A stretch of 64,000 bases of DNA from an uncultured Spirochaetales bacterium. GTDB lineage: Bacteria > UBP6 > UBA1177. The notes beneath the pieces are model-generated. The model was not told the DNA's origin and did not search any database. It saw only the letters and a program-made list of their open reading frames with translations. Of this stretch, positions 22,957 to 31,669 are shown one piece after another; the stretch's first letter is position 1; each line of letters opens with the position of its first letter. Both the position numbers and the translations under genes were made by a program. Location of the stretch: contig CACYHH010000002.1 of NCBI GenBank assembly GCA_902774115.1, positions 310,001-374,000 on the forward strand. Direction: 5' to 3'.

Positions 22957-25779
22957 ATGAATGTAGATTTGTTTCCGTTCCAGATAACAGCAGTTAAAGA
23001 TCTTAGAAACAAGACTGCAGAAGCTCTCGGTTCTTACCACAGAACTCATTCGCCGCAAGTCGTTTCTCTGCAAGCTCCGACTGGTGCCGGAAAAACCATA
23101 ATCATGGTTTCTTTAGTTGAAGATATTCTGTATGGGACAGAACTTTACGAAGAACAGCCCAATGCAATTTTTGTATGGCTTTCAGATTCTCCGCAACTTA
23201 ACGAGCAGTCAAAAAACAAGTTCCTGAAGTCTGATAGAATCCGCGTGAATCAATGCGTTACGGTAGAAGAAAAGAGTTTTGACAAGGAAATGTTTGATGA
23301 CGGTAAAATCTATTTCATCAATACTCAGAAAATCGGCAAGGCAGGAAATCTTTCTTCTAAAAAAGGCGATAAGCGCACCTTTACAATCTGGGAAACAATA
23401 GAAAATACTGCAAATAACAAATCTGACAGACTTTATTTCATAATTGATGAAGCACACCGCGGTATGCAGGATAAGAACGACGCAGGAAAAGCAACAACGA
23501 TCATGCAGCGGTTTTTAAAAGGTGCCCCGAACTTTGGTCTGTCTAATCCGGTTCCGCTTGTTATCGGCGTGAGCGCAACGGCTGCCCGTTTCAATACTCT
23601 TATCGGTGACACAACTTCCACGTTGCATAAAGTTATTATAAGACCTGCTGATGTTCGTTCTTCGGGTCTGCTTAAAGACAAAATTGTGATTACATATCCT
23701 AACGACACGCAAAGGAATAACGAAATGGCTGTGCTGGAAGCCGCTACTGACGAATGGATCAGTAAGGTTCAGCATTGGGCACAGTATTGCAGAGAGCAGC
23801 ATTATAAATACATCAATCCGGTTTTTGTAATTCAGGTAAAAGCTGGTTCAAACGGAGCTGTTTCCGATACGAATCTTGAAGATGTAATTGGAAAGATTGA
23901 AGAAAAAAGCAAAGTAAAGTTTAAGGAAAATGAAGTCGTTCATACTTTCGGTGATGTTTCTGCACTTAAACTGAACGGGCTTACCGTGCCACATATTGAG
24001 CCGAATGACATTGTTGATGATATGCGCATCAAAGTTGTTCTTTTTAAGGAAAATCTTTCTACAGGCTGGGATTGTCCGCGTGCAGAAACCATGATGAGCT
24101 TCAGAAAGGCAGAAGATGTAACCTATATTGCACAGCTTTTAGGACGTATGATCCGCACCCCGATGCAAAGCCGTATCTTGGTTGATGATTCGTTGAACGA
24201 TGTCCGGCTTTATCTTCCTTACTTCAACCGTGACAATGTTGCAACTGTTGTTAATGAGCTGCAGGATTCCGAATGCGGAGACATTCCGGCGTTTATTGAT
24301 TCTGAAAGCATTGAACATCCGGTTTATACCCATTGGAGCATTCGCAATGCACATTCAAGAGAGCCTGAAGAGAACCAAATCCAGCCGGCATTGTTTGATT
24401 ATAATTCCGGAAAGCCGAATTTCGGGACAGAAAACACCGGTTCGTCCGAAGACATACCTGTTTATCCGGCGCAGATTGAAACGGTGGTAACCGGCACAGT
24501 AGATGTAACAAAACTGGATGTGCAAAATGAAAATGCTTCGGCAGCACTTCGTCGAAACGACAATGCATTCCGTTCCGAGCGGCGCATTGAATCTCAGCAG
24601 GATTTGTTTATATCTACCATAGACAGAGAGGCTGTTACAAAATTTATAAACGACACCGCACTTCTTACTTATGTTGTCCGCGACGTTAAAATAAGTAGTT
24701 ACTTGAAATCTCTTGCGGAACTTGCAACACTTTTGACTCATAATGATATAGACCGGTCGGCACTCAGTGATGTAAAGGAAACTATTGTTGAAATGATACA
24801 CAGCTACGCGGAAACACTGCGTTCAACAGGTCGGTATAATAAAAAAGCCAAGGAAATCTTAACATATAAACTTTCTATAAAAATTTTCGATGTTTTTGGA
24901 GCAGATTTATCTAATGGTAAGGTTCTTGATTCGCTTTATATGAGCAACACTGAATTAGACAGGCAGCTCCGTATTGTAGATGTAAAACTTGCCGGATTTG
25001 GACTTCCGAATTGTTACGGCGACAAGTATTATGATCCAGAAAATCCAGACACATTTAAGATCGACTGTATTTTGTTTGCGCTTGACGAAAGCTGTATTAA
25101 AGAACTTAACGATTATGCTGAAAAAAAATTTCACGAGTACAACGACAATAACCGCAGATACATTGTTGAAAAAAGCGAAAGCATAAAAAAGCAATACAGC
25201 AGTATTGTCGCCAATGGCGATGTTGTAAGTAAGCATAATTTTTCTTTGCCGGAAGAATATCTGCGCAAAGAAGATCCGGACGGTAAAGAATATTCCAACC
25301 ACCTTTTTATTGATGAAAAAACAGGCAAAGCAAAGATCAAGTTGAATACGTGGGAAGACGGTGTTATCGAAGAAGAGCAGAGAAATCCTGATTTTGTATG
25401 CTGGTTAAGGAATCCTTCCAGAGCTTCATGGTCTTTGACAATTCCTTATGAAATCAATAATGAAATTAAACCGGCATATCCTGATTTTCTTATAATCAGA
25501 CGTGATTTGAAATCTGAAAAAGGATATGTAATTGACATTCTTGAACCTCACAATCCTGACTTTAAAGATAATTTACCAAAAGCAAAGGGCTTTGCACGAT
25601 ATGCAGAAGCTGAACCGAAAATCGGGCGTATTCAGTTGATTAGAAAAGTGAAAGACGGCGGAGTCGAAAAATTCAAACGACTCGATTTTTCTAAAGGAGA
25701 AATCAGAGAAAAAGTTCTCAAAATGCAGACAAACGACGAGCTTGATCACTTGTTCGAAACAGACGGATTTTTTATGTAG
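22957..25779 (+). CDS. res: Type III restriction endonuclease subunit (Res)
   Basis: A 940-residue DEAD/DEAH helicase-nuclease. Walker A is APTGAGKT at residues 40-47, the DEAH box is at 164-167 (IIDEAHRG), GVSATAARF is motif III, and FKENLSTGWDCPRAETMMSF with QLLGRMIRTP are the late helicase motifs. The C-terminal nuclease region reads AYPDFLIIRR and GYVIDILEPHNPDFKDNLPKAKGFARYAEAEP. The usual catalytic ExK position is EPH, a form I recall from a subgroup of these enzymes. It cuts DNA after ATP-driven movement from unmodified sites, with Mod. Complete and in frame. Confidence 0.92.
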   Translation: MNVDLFPFQITAVKDLRNKTAEALGSYHRTHSPQVVSLQAPTGAGKTIIMVSLVEDILYGTELYEEQPNAIFVWLSDSPQLNEQSKNKFLKSDRIRVNQCVTVEEKSFDKEMFDDGKIYFINTQKIGKAGNLSSKKGDKRTFTIWETIENTANNKSDRLYFIIDEAHRGMQDKNDAGKATTIMQRFLKGAPNFGLSNPVPLVIGVSATAARFNTLIGDTTSTLHKVIIRPADVRSSGLLKDKIVITYPNDTQRNNEMAVLEAATDEWISKVQHWAQYCREQHYKYINPVFVIQVKAGSNGAVSDTNLEDVIGKIEEKSKVKFKENEVVHTFGDVSALKLNGLTVPHIEPNDIVDDMRIKVVLFKENLSTGWDCPRAETMMSFRKAEDVTYIAQLLGRMIRTPMQSRILVDDSLNDVRLYLPYFNRDNVATVVNELQDSECGDIPAFIDSESIEHPVYTHWSIRNAHSREPEENQIQPALFDYNSGKPNFGTENTGSSEDIPVYPAQIETVVTGTVDVTKLDVQNENASAALRRNDNAFRSERRIESQQDLFISTIDREAVTKFINDTALLTYVVRDVKISSYLKSLAELATLLTHNDIDRSALSDVKETIVEMIHSYAETLRSTGRYNKKAKEILTYKLSIKIFDVFGADLSNGKVLDSLYMSNTELDRQLRIVDVKLAGFGLPNCYGDKYYDPENPDTFKIDCILFALDESCIKELNDYAEKKFHEYNDNNRRYIVEKSESIKKQYSSIVANGDVVSKHNFSLPEEYLRKEDPDGKEYSNHLFIDEKTGKAKIKLNTWEDGVIEEEQRNPDFVCWLRNPSRASWSLTIPYEINNEIKPAYPDFLIIRRDLKSEKGYVIDILEPHNPDFKDNLPKAKGFARYAEAEPKIGRIQLIRKVKDGGVEKFKRLDFSKGEIREKVLKMQTNDELDHLFETDGFFM

Positions 25780-26160
25780 ACTTGTTTCACACCTTTTCTT
25801 GTATCGACCCCAAAAATTCCCTCATAAGTTCTGAAAAACCCGAATCCATTGCAAAATCTGGTCAAGGTCGCAAATTGTGATCTTGAAGCTGGCAAGTTGC
25901 CCGCGCTCCGACAAACCACCCGAATCCATTTGGGAATCACACGCCCTCGTCGCTACGCGCCACTCCCTCTAGCTTAGAGGGAGAGAAAAGAGACACACGC
26001 GCCCGTCAAGGCTCCCCTGAAACAGCCTCCCATGAGGCAGGGGAGGTGTCACGCAGTGACGGAGAGGTCAGAGACGCCACGGCATGGAGACGTTTCATGA
26101 AACGTCTCTACAAGAATGCGGGCGAGCAGAGGCGCTCTTGCAAAAATCAATGAAAATAAA
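25780..26160. repeat. Mosaic repeat block downstream of res
   Basis: No gene. The block holds modules repeated elsewhere: CCGAATCCATTTGGGAATC with ACACGCCCTCG (near 25920-25950, again at 27337-27365), a CCCTCTAGCTTAGAGGG hairpin (25965-25981), the GTGTCACGCAGTGACGGAGAG module (26046-26066), a perfect 22-bp palindrome (26087-26108) and GAATGCGGGCGAGC (26114-26127, again near 27400 and 28473). Confidence 0.75.
26087..26108. repeat. Perfect 22-bp palindrome
   Basis: Arms GAGACGTTTCA and TGAAACGTCTC are exact reverse complements with no loop. A degenerate copy with two mismatches lies at 27458-27479. Both flank the second YhcG gene. Confidence 0.75.
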
Positions 26161-26245
26161 AATGAAAAATAATTTGATATTTTAGAATTTAAAAATATGA
26201 TTTTTGAGTTGGTTTAGCTTTTTAAAAAATATTTTGAGGTGTAAA

Positions 26246-27271
26246 ATGAATGATAATTTTGTGAATCTTTATCTAAATATTAGAAACATTCTGGCAGATG
26301 CTCGTGTTTCTTCATACAGAGCCGTGAATTTTGCGATGGTTTCAGCCTATTGGAACATAGGCAAGCTGATTGTCGAAGACGAGCAGAACGGCAACAAGCG
26401 GGCAGAATACGGGAAAGCTGTACTTGAAGAACTTTCAAAAAAGCTCACGACTGACTTCGGCAAAGGGTTTGATGTCCGGGAATTGAGGAAAATCAGGCAA
26501 TTTTATCTCACATTTCAAATTCGGGATTCACTGCGTCCCGAATTGACGTGGAGTCATTACAGAATGCTGCTGCGCGTCAAAAACGAGGCTGCTAGATTGT
26601 GGTACATGAACGAAGCGGCGGAGCAGACTTGGTCTACAAGACAACTTGACCGGCAGATTTCGGTTCTTTATTACGAGCGGTTGCTTTCAAGTCAGAAAAA
26701 AGAAGTGGTAAAAAGGGAAGCTGAAACAAAACTCGCAGAATTTGCTCCGCAGGAGTTCATTCACGATCCGTTCGTTCTCGATTTTCTGAATCTGAAACAC
26801 TCTCCGAAGCTGGAGGAATCAACGATAGAAGAAGCTTTGATCGACAAGCTGCAGCAGTTTCTGCTTGAACTCGGCAAAGGTTTCTGTCTCGAAGCAAGAC
26901 AAAAACTGATGCGCTTTGAAGATGACGACTTTTATATTGACCTCGTTTTTTATCACTCGATCTTAAAATGCCACATCCTCATAGATTTGAAACTCGGCAA
27001 ACTCACTCCGGCTGATGTCGGGCAGATGGACAGCTATATCCGTATGTTTGACGCACAGTACAAGCTAAAAGACGACAACCCGACAATAGGACTCATCCTT
27101 TGCTCAGAAAAGAACAATGCGGTTGTAAAGTATTCCGTCCTGAACGATGCAAAACAGATGTTTGCTTCAAAATACGAACTAGCGCTGCCGAAACCTGAAG
27201 ACCTGGAAAAACAAATCAAAATAAATCGAAGTTTCCTCGAGGAGAGGATAGACCAGAAAACAGAGAAATAA
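26246..27271 (+). CDS. YhcG-type PDDEXK nuclease (DUF1016), copy 2
   Basis: A 341-residue YhcG/DUF1016 protein, closer to the common family form than copy 1. The N-terminal helical part reads NFAMVSAYWNIGKLIVEDEQNGNKRAEYGKAVLEELSKKLT and ELTWSHYRMLLRVKNEAARLWYMNEA. The nuclease part is KLMRFEDDDFYIDLVFYHSILKCHILIDLKLGKLTPADVGQMDSY (catalytic Asp and DLKLG). GAGGTG precedes the ATG at 26246; an ATG 14 codons upstream has none. Its upstream region shares TTTGATATTTT and GAGGTGT with copy 1. It lies between two mosaic repeat blocks, as an insertable cassette would. Confidence 0.88.
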   Translation: MNDNFVNLYLNIRNILADARVSSYRAVNFAMVSAYWNIGKLIVEDEQNGNKRAEYGKAVLEELSKKLTTDFGKGFDVRELRKIRQFYLTFQIRDSLRPELTWSHYRMLLRVKNEAARLWYMNEAAEQTWSTRQLDRQISVLYYERLLSSQKKEVVKREAETKLAEFAPQEFIHDPFVLDFLNLKHSPKLEESTIEEALIDKLQQFLLELGKGFCLEARQKLMRFEDDDFYIDLVFYHSILKCHILIDLKLGKLTPADVGQMDSYIRMFDAQYKLKDDNPTIGLILCSEKNNAVVKYSVLNDAKQMFASKYELALPKPEDLEKQIKINRSFLEERIDQKTEK

Positions 27272-27279
27272 TAAAAGAT

Positions 27280-27525
27280 AGGATGGGTTGAAGTTCAAGT
27301 ATAGAGGTCAAAAATCCCTCATCGAGTTATGAAAAATCCGAATCCATTCGGGAATCACACGCCCTCGCTAGGAGCCGTGTCAGATCACGTCTCTACGGGG
27401 AATGCGGGCGAGCCGCCTGCGCTCCGACATTGAAGACCTATTTTTTTCTGATTTCGCGAGACGTTTCAGGAAACGCCTCTACCGATTTTCGGCGCCCCTG
27501 ATTTCAGGGGAGCTGCCGCAAGCGG
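27280..27525. repeat. Mosaic repeat block between the second YhcG gene and the BRO gene
   Basis: Contains CCGAATCCATTCGGGAATC, GAATGCGGGCGAGCCGCC with TGCGCTCCGAC, an imperfect copy of the 22-bp palindrome (27458-27479), and CCCCTGATTTCAGGGG with GAGCTGCCGCAAGCGG (27495-27525). The last module runs directly into the truncated BRO reading frame. Confidence 0.75.
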
Positions 27526-28263
27526 ATGAGGGACGAAGAACTGAATTTCAACTGGGGTACAATTTGTACCCCGCTTCAAATGATCGGGCGTGACGGAAAA
27601 CGGCGTGAGATTCAATCTGCCGATACAAAAGGCATTCTGCGCATAATTCAGTCAATTCCGTCAAAAAAGGCAGAGCCTTTCAAATTGTGGCTGGCACAGG
27701 TAGGCGCGGAACGCATTGAGCAGATGACGGATCCGGAACTTTCAATCAAACAGGCATTGCTTGACTACAAGCGGCTGGGATATTCCGACAAATGGATAAA
27801 CCAACGCCTTAAATCGATTGAAATCCGCAAAGATCTGATGGACGAATGGAAAGCCCATAACATCAGCGAAGGGGTTCAATACGCCACTCTTACAGACATT
27901 ATCTATCGTGCATGGGCAGGGAAAACTGCCAAAGAATATAAGGAATTTAAAGGTTTGAAGAAAGAAAACCTCCGCGACAATATGACAAACGAGGAACTGA
28001 TTCTCAATATGCTTGCCGAACTCTCGGCAACAAGCATAACGAAAGCAAAAAATCCGCAAACTTTGGAAGAAAATGCGAAATGTGCACACGAAGGCGGCAA
28101 TGTCGCGGCCGTTGCACGGAAAGAACTCGAATCGAAAACCGGCAAAAGAGTCGTAACACCGCTGAATGCCAACACTTTCTTAAAAGGTCAGCTGGAAAAC
28201 AAAGAAAAAGTCGCAGAAATTCCAGATAAAGAAAGCAGTACTGACGATACCTCCCCAAAATAA
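27526..28263 (+). pseudogene. BRO-family antirepressor, 5'-truncated
   Basis: A 245-codon ORF matching phage BRO/antirepressor proteins from the middle of the BRO-N domain onward: DGKRREIQSADTKGILRIIQSIPSKKAEPFKLWLAQVGAERIEQMTDPE, then RLGYSDKWINQRLKSIEIRKDLMDEWK. BRO proteins have about 50 further residues at the start. Here that part is replaced by the repeat block ending at 27525, so the start codon is accidental and no ribosome site is seen. The C-terminal helical part is intact (KTGKRVVTPLNANTFLKG). It indicates prophage-derived material at the right edge of the island. Confidence 0.8.
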
Positions 28264-28508
28264 TTCCCATTTCCGTTCAAGGCCAGAGATGTTTCTACTG
28301 CTTCTTGCCTCTCCTGAAGTAGGAGAGGTGTCACGCAGTGACGGAGAGGTCAGAGATGTTTCGGCTTAGCATCAATATGACGGAACACCGCGCTCCGGCA
28401 CTTTGTGCCGCCTGGCCCTCTCAGTCGCTATGCGACAGCTCTCCCCAAGGGCGAGCCAAGGAGTGAGAGACAAGAATGCGGGCGAGCCGCCTGCGCTCCG
28501 GCAAAAAC
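28264..28508. repeat. Mosaic repeat block at the right edge of the defence island
   Basis: No gene. Modules are CTCCTGAAGTAGGAG with GTGTCACGCAGTGACGGAGAG (28310-28348), GCCGCCTGGCCCTCTCAGT with CGCTATGCGACAGC (28408-28442), and GAATGCGGGCGAGCCGCC with TGCGCTCCGGC (28473-28502). Regulon promoter E starts directly after it. Confidence 0.75.
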
Positions 28509-28548
28509 TTGACACGGTGTCATTTTTATTTATTCTGACACGGTGTCA
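28509..28548 (+). promoter_or_regulatory. Regulon promoter E: two operators before the FMN-reductase gene
   Basis: TGACACGGTGTCA twice, at 28510-28522 and 28536-28548, 26 bp apart. They overlap TTGACA (28509-28514) and TATTCT (28531-28536), with a 16-bp spacer. A GTTCGTTTTAATG leader follows at 28555. Confidence 0.88.
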
Positions 28549-28597
28549 GGATAAGTTCGTTTTAATGAGAAAAACAATAACCATAAACAGGGGGAAA

Positions 28598-29230
28598 ATG
28601 ACAAAAGTACTTTTGCTGAACGGCAGTCCGCATGTTAACGGCTGCACGGCGGCAGCTCTGAATGAAATGATAAAAGTTTTTGCTGAAAACGGCATCGGGA
28701 CCGAGCTTGTTCATGTCGGAAACAAAGATGTCCGCGGATGTATTTCCTGCGATTCCTGCAGAAACAGCGGCAAGTGCGTTTTTAACGATCTCGTGAATGA
28801 AACTGCGCCGAAATTTGAAGAGGCTGACGGTCTTGTTATCGGAAGTCCGGTTTATTTCAGTTCACCGAACGGAACATTTATTTCCTTCCTCGACAGGCTT
28901 TTCTACAGCACGATGAGCCGTTTCCCGAAACATCTTAAGGTCGGTGCAGCCGTTGTAAGCTGCCGCAGAGGCGGAAATACTGCTTCGTTCGATGTCCTCA
29001 ACAAATATTTTTCGATAAGCAGCATGCCGATAGCGACAAGCACTTACTGGAACATGGTCCACGGTCTTACTGCAGAGGATGTCGCAAAGGACGGCGAAGG
29101 GCTCCAGACGATGCGGAATCTGGCGGCGAACATGTCTTTCATGATAAAAGCTATTGCTGATGCGAAGGAAAAATATGGTATCCCGGCACTTGAAATGAAA
29201 GTTATGACGAGTTTCCCGGACGGGAAATAA
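28598..29230 (+). CDS. Flavodoxin-family NADPH-dependent FMN reductase
   Basis: A 210-residue cytoplasmic flavoprotein of the NADPH-dependent FMN reductase/iron-sulfur flavoprotein kind. The phosphate loop is LLNGSPHVNGCTAAAL (about residues 6-21). A Cys motif, CISCDSCRNSGKCVF (about 48-62), is the place where iron-sulfur flavoproteins bind a cluster, although spacing differs. GSPVYFSSPNGTFISFLDR is the flavin loop. No signal peptide, unlike the Flavodoxin_4 proteins here. The ATG at 28598 follows AGGGGG; an ATG at 28565 would add 11 residues. First gene after promoter E, followed by the hydrolase at 47 bases. Confidence 0.88.
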   Translation: MTKVLLLNGSPHVNGCTAAALNEMIKVFAENGIGTELVHVGNKDVRGCISCDSCRNSGKCVFNDLVNETAPKFEEADGLVIGSPVYFSSPNGTFISFLDRLFYSTMSRFPKHLKVGAAVVSCRRGGNTASFDVLNKYFSISSMPIATSTYWNMVHGLTAEDVAKDGEGLQTMRNLAANMSFMIKAIADAKEKYGIPALEMKVMTSFPDGK

Positions 29231-29231
29231 C

Positions 29232-29244
29232 CGGCACGGTGTCG
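29232..29244 (+). promoter_or_regulatory. Degenerate operator between FMN reductase and hydrolase genes
   Basis: CGGCACGGTGTCG differs from TGACACGGTGTCA at three positions; no -35/-10 cassette surrounds it. The GTTCATTTTTTAATTGGAGG leader, almost the same as before the CMD gene, follows at 29252. Confidence 0.5.
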
Positions 29245-29276
29245 AAATAATGTTCATTTTTTAATTGGAGGATTTT

Positions 29277-30371
29277 ATGAAATTCAGAATTTTGGCTGTT
29301 GTTTGCGCTGCACTCATCGCTTTTGTTTCCTGCGGCGAAAAAACGGAGACAAAGAACACGGAAAACAGCGAAGGGGCGGTTATTAAACCGGCGAAAGAAA
29401 AGGAGGAAACTGTGAAAAAAGAGGAGCACTATACTTTTAAACTGGCAGACGGCGTGAAGAGAACGAAAGTTCATTTCAAAAATCATTTCGGAATAGAGCT
29501 TGCGGGCGATCTTTACACTCCGGAAAATGCGGCTGAAAAAGGGAATGCGGCGATCGCGATCTCAGGTCCTTTCGGCGCTGTGAAGGAGCAGTCAAGCGGT
29601 TTTTACGCGAACGAAATGGCGAAAAGAGGCTTCGTTGCACTTGCATTCGATCCTTCGTTTACAGGTGAAAGCGCAGGAGAGCCGCGTTATATGAACAGCC
29701 CTGACATAAATACCGAAGATTTCATGGCGGCAGTCGATTTCCTTTCGACGCGCGACAGCATCGATCCCGAAAAAATCGGCATAATCGGCATCTGCGGCTG
29801 GGGCGGAATGGCTCTGAATACCGCTGCGATCGATACGCGAATCAGGGCGACAGCTGCGATAACGATGTATGACATGAGCCGCGTCACGGCTAACGGATAC
29901 AACGACAGCGCGGACAGTGCGGCTGCAAGAAACGAAGCGCGCAAAGCTTTGATGGCGCAGAGGATCGAAGACTTCAAAAACGGCTCATACAAACTCGGCG
30001 GAGGTGTTGTAGATCCGCTTCCCGATGACGCTCCCCAGTTCGTGAAGGATTACTACGCATACTACAAAACTCCGCGCGGCTACCACGAGCGCAGCCTCAA
30101 TTCAAACGGCGGCTGGAACATCACGGCGGCGACATCGCTCCTCAACACGAAACTGCTTGCCTATGCCGACGAGATCGAAAACGCGGTCATGGTCGTTCAC
30201 GGAGAAAAGGCGCACAGCAGATACTTCGGCGAAACAGCGTTCAAGAAACTCAAAGGCGAGAACAAGGAACTCGTGATAATTCCCGGCGCAAGCCACGTTG
30301 ACCTTTACGACAATCCTGAAAAGATCCCGTTCGGAAAGCTGAACGAGTTTTTCAGAAAGTATTTGAAGTAG
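29277..30371 (+). CDS. Alpha/beta hydrolase lipoprotein (dienelactone hydrolase-like)
   Basis: A 364-residue exported hydrolase. The signal ends in a lipobox (FVSC, Cys at about residue 18), followed by a Lys/Glu-rich linker to ~45. The hydrolase domain shows HFGIELAGDLYTPENAAEKGNAAIAISGPFG and FDPSFTGESAGEP. The nucleophile region is IGIICGWGGMALNTAA, with Cys in the G-x-nucleophile-x-G elbow as in dienelactone hydrolases. MVVHGEKAHSRYFGE carries the acid, and IIPGASHVDLYDNPEK the catalytic His. It probably cleaves a lactone or ester at the periplasmic face. The ATG at 29277 follows GGAGG. Confidence 0.87.
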   Translation: MKFRILAVVCAALIAFVSCGEKTETKNTENSEGAVIKPAKEKEETVKKEEHYTFKLADGVKRTKVHFKNHFGIELAGDLYTPENAAEKGNAAIAISGPFGAVKEQSSGFYANEMAKRGFVALAFDPSFTGESAGEPRYMNSPDINTEDFMAAVDFLSTRDSIDPEKIGIIGICGWGGMALNTAAIDTRIRATAAITMYDMSRVTANGYNDSADSAAARNEARKALMAQRIEDFKNGSYKLGGGVVDPLPDDAPQFVKDYYAYYKTPRGYHERSLNSNGGWNITAATSLLNTKLLAYADEIENAVMVVHGEKAHSRYFGETAFKKLKGENKELVIIPGASHVDLYDNPEKIPFGKLNEFFRKYLK

Positions 30372-30417
30372 CCGGAAGTACTGGAAACGGAAAGACAAAT
30401 ATAAGGTAGGAAAAAGT

Positions 30418-30870
30418 ATGAAAAAACTGATTTTTTTGCTGATTCTGGCACAATTCTCAATAGTGTGGGCTGAAGCTGTTCCTTCCGACAATTTGAAAAT
30501 TGCGAAAAAGGAGCAGGTAATGGAGAAAAATATGATTGGAGACGGGTTTATAGTGCGTATTGCCGAAATAGAAGTCCATCCTCAGTATCTGCAGGAATAT
30601 CTGGCTTATGCGGAAGAGGTCGACCGCCTTTCAATAGAGCGTGAACCTGGAGTTATATGCCTTTTCCCGATGCAGCATGCTGATGATCCGAATAAAATAA
30701 GCATACTGGAAATTTACGCTTCCGAAGAGCTCTACAAACAGCATTTGAACACCGCGCATTTTCAGAAATACAAAAAGGGGACGCTGCACATGGTCAAAAG
30801 CCTGAAACTGCCCGAAATGCGCCCGCTCGATAAAAAAACGATGAACCAGATATTCAAAAAACTCAAGTGA
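30418..30870 (+). CDS. Exported antibiotic-biosynthesis-monooxygenase (ABM) family protein
   Basis: A 150-residue protein with a signal peptide (MKKLIFLLILAQFSIVWAEA) and a single ABM ferredoxin-like domain at ~40-135: VRIAEIEVHPQYLQEYLAYAEEVDRLSIEREPGVICLFPMQHADDPNKISILEIYASEELYKQHLNTAHFQKY. The last motif (HLNTAHFQKY) is typical of YgiN/quinol monooxygenases, which oxidise quinols without cofactor. Export is unusual for the family but agrees with the exported CMD, cupin and flavodoxins nearby. It is likely cotranscribed with the hydrolase (46-base gap). Confidence 0.85.
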   Translation: MKKLIFLLILAQFSIVWAEAVPSDNLKIAKKEQVMEKNMIGDGFIVRIAEIEVHPQYLQEYLAYAEEVDRLSIEREPGVICLFPMQHADDPNKISILEIYASEELYKQHLNTAHFQKYKKGTLHMVKSLKLPEMRPLDKKTMNQIFKKLK

Positions 30871-30905
30871 TTTTGGTGAAATAGTTGGAAAAACAGGAGG
30901 AAAAA

Positions 30906-31610
30906 ATGAAAAAATTTTGGCTCATTTTAAGTGTTTTGGTGCTTGTTTTCTTTGTTTCATGCGGCGATTCGGATGATGAAGAAACGCAGCAGCCGGCTGA
31001 CGGAAATTCGGAAACTGAGGAAAATACGGAACCTGAGGAAAAGGATGATGCAGAGAACCAGCAGGACGGAGAGGAACAGGAAACTGGAGACGAGACAACT
31101 GACGACAATCAGGAACCTCAGGAAACAGGAAAGATCCTCGTTGCCTACTTCTCTTACACAGGCAACACAAAGCTGCTTGCGCAGTACGCAGCAGAGCTGC
31201 TCGGAGCTGATCTCGCCGAGATAGTTCCGGCACAGCCTTACACCGCTGATGATACAAACTACAACTCTCCCGACTGCCGCGCAAGAACGGAATACAACGA
31301 CCCTGCTTCACGCCCTGCGATAAGCGGAACTATCGAAAATATGGCTCAGTATGACACCGTTTTGATCGCGCATCCCATCTGGTACGGAGACGCGCCGCGG
31401 ATCATGGACACATTCATGGAAAGCTACGATTTTTCGGGAAAAACTCTCACGACATTCTGCACCTCTGCGCAGAGTCCGCTTGGTTCAAGCGCGGAAAACC
31501 TCAAAAAATTCGCTACTTCCGCAACATGGCTTGAAAGCAGGCGTTTCGAAATCGGTTCCAGCAAAGAACAGGTCAGCGAGTGGCTTTCTTCGATCGGTCT
31601 TGCGGAATAA
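30906..31610 (+). CDS. Flavodoxin lipoprotein
   Basis: A 234-residue lipoprotein. The signal ends in FVSC (lipobox Cys at about 17). A strongly acidic linker (Asp/Glu/Gln/Pro/Thr, about 18-72) leads to a Flavodoxin_4 domain: ILVAYFSYTGNTKLLAQYAAELLGADLAEIVP, HPIWYGDAPRIMDTFMESYDFSGK and TFCTSAQSPLGSS. The third exported flavodoxin in the window, and like 5931 and 10943 it keeps the ESYDFSGK motif. GGAGG precedes the ATG at 30906; an in-frame ATG seven codons earlier lacks a site. Last gene of the promoter E operon. Confidence 0.88.
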   Translation: MKKFWLILSVLVLVFFVSCGDSDDEETQQPADGNSETEENTEPEEKDDAENQQDGEEQETGDETTDDNQEPQETGKILVAYFSYTGNTKLLAQYAAELLGADLAEIVPAQPYTADDTNYNSPDCRARTEYNDPASRPAISGTIENMAQYDTVLIAHPIWYGDAPRIMDTFMESYDFSGKTLTTFCTSAQSPLGSSAENLKKFATSATWLESRRFEIGSSKEQVSEWLSSIGLAE

Positions 31611-31669
31611 TCTGCCATCGCATTTGAAGTTATCTTCCCGTTGAACAACGGAGTCGTTGTTTGTAGAAT

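Noticed and set aside
27402-27593. A 63-codon ORF between the second YhcG gene and the BRO gene
   Set aside because: It consists of repeat modules read through and has no ribosome site or family resemblance.
28403-28597. The upstream extension of the FMN reductase reading frame
   Set aside because: It runs through the repeat block and promoter E. The ATG at 28598 has the ribosome site and matches the family start.
31644-31661. AACAACG-CGTTGTT hairpin as a terminator
   Set aside because: The stem is AT-rich and no real T-tract follows; kept only as a remark.
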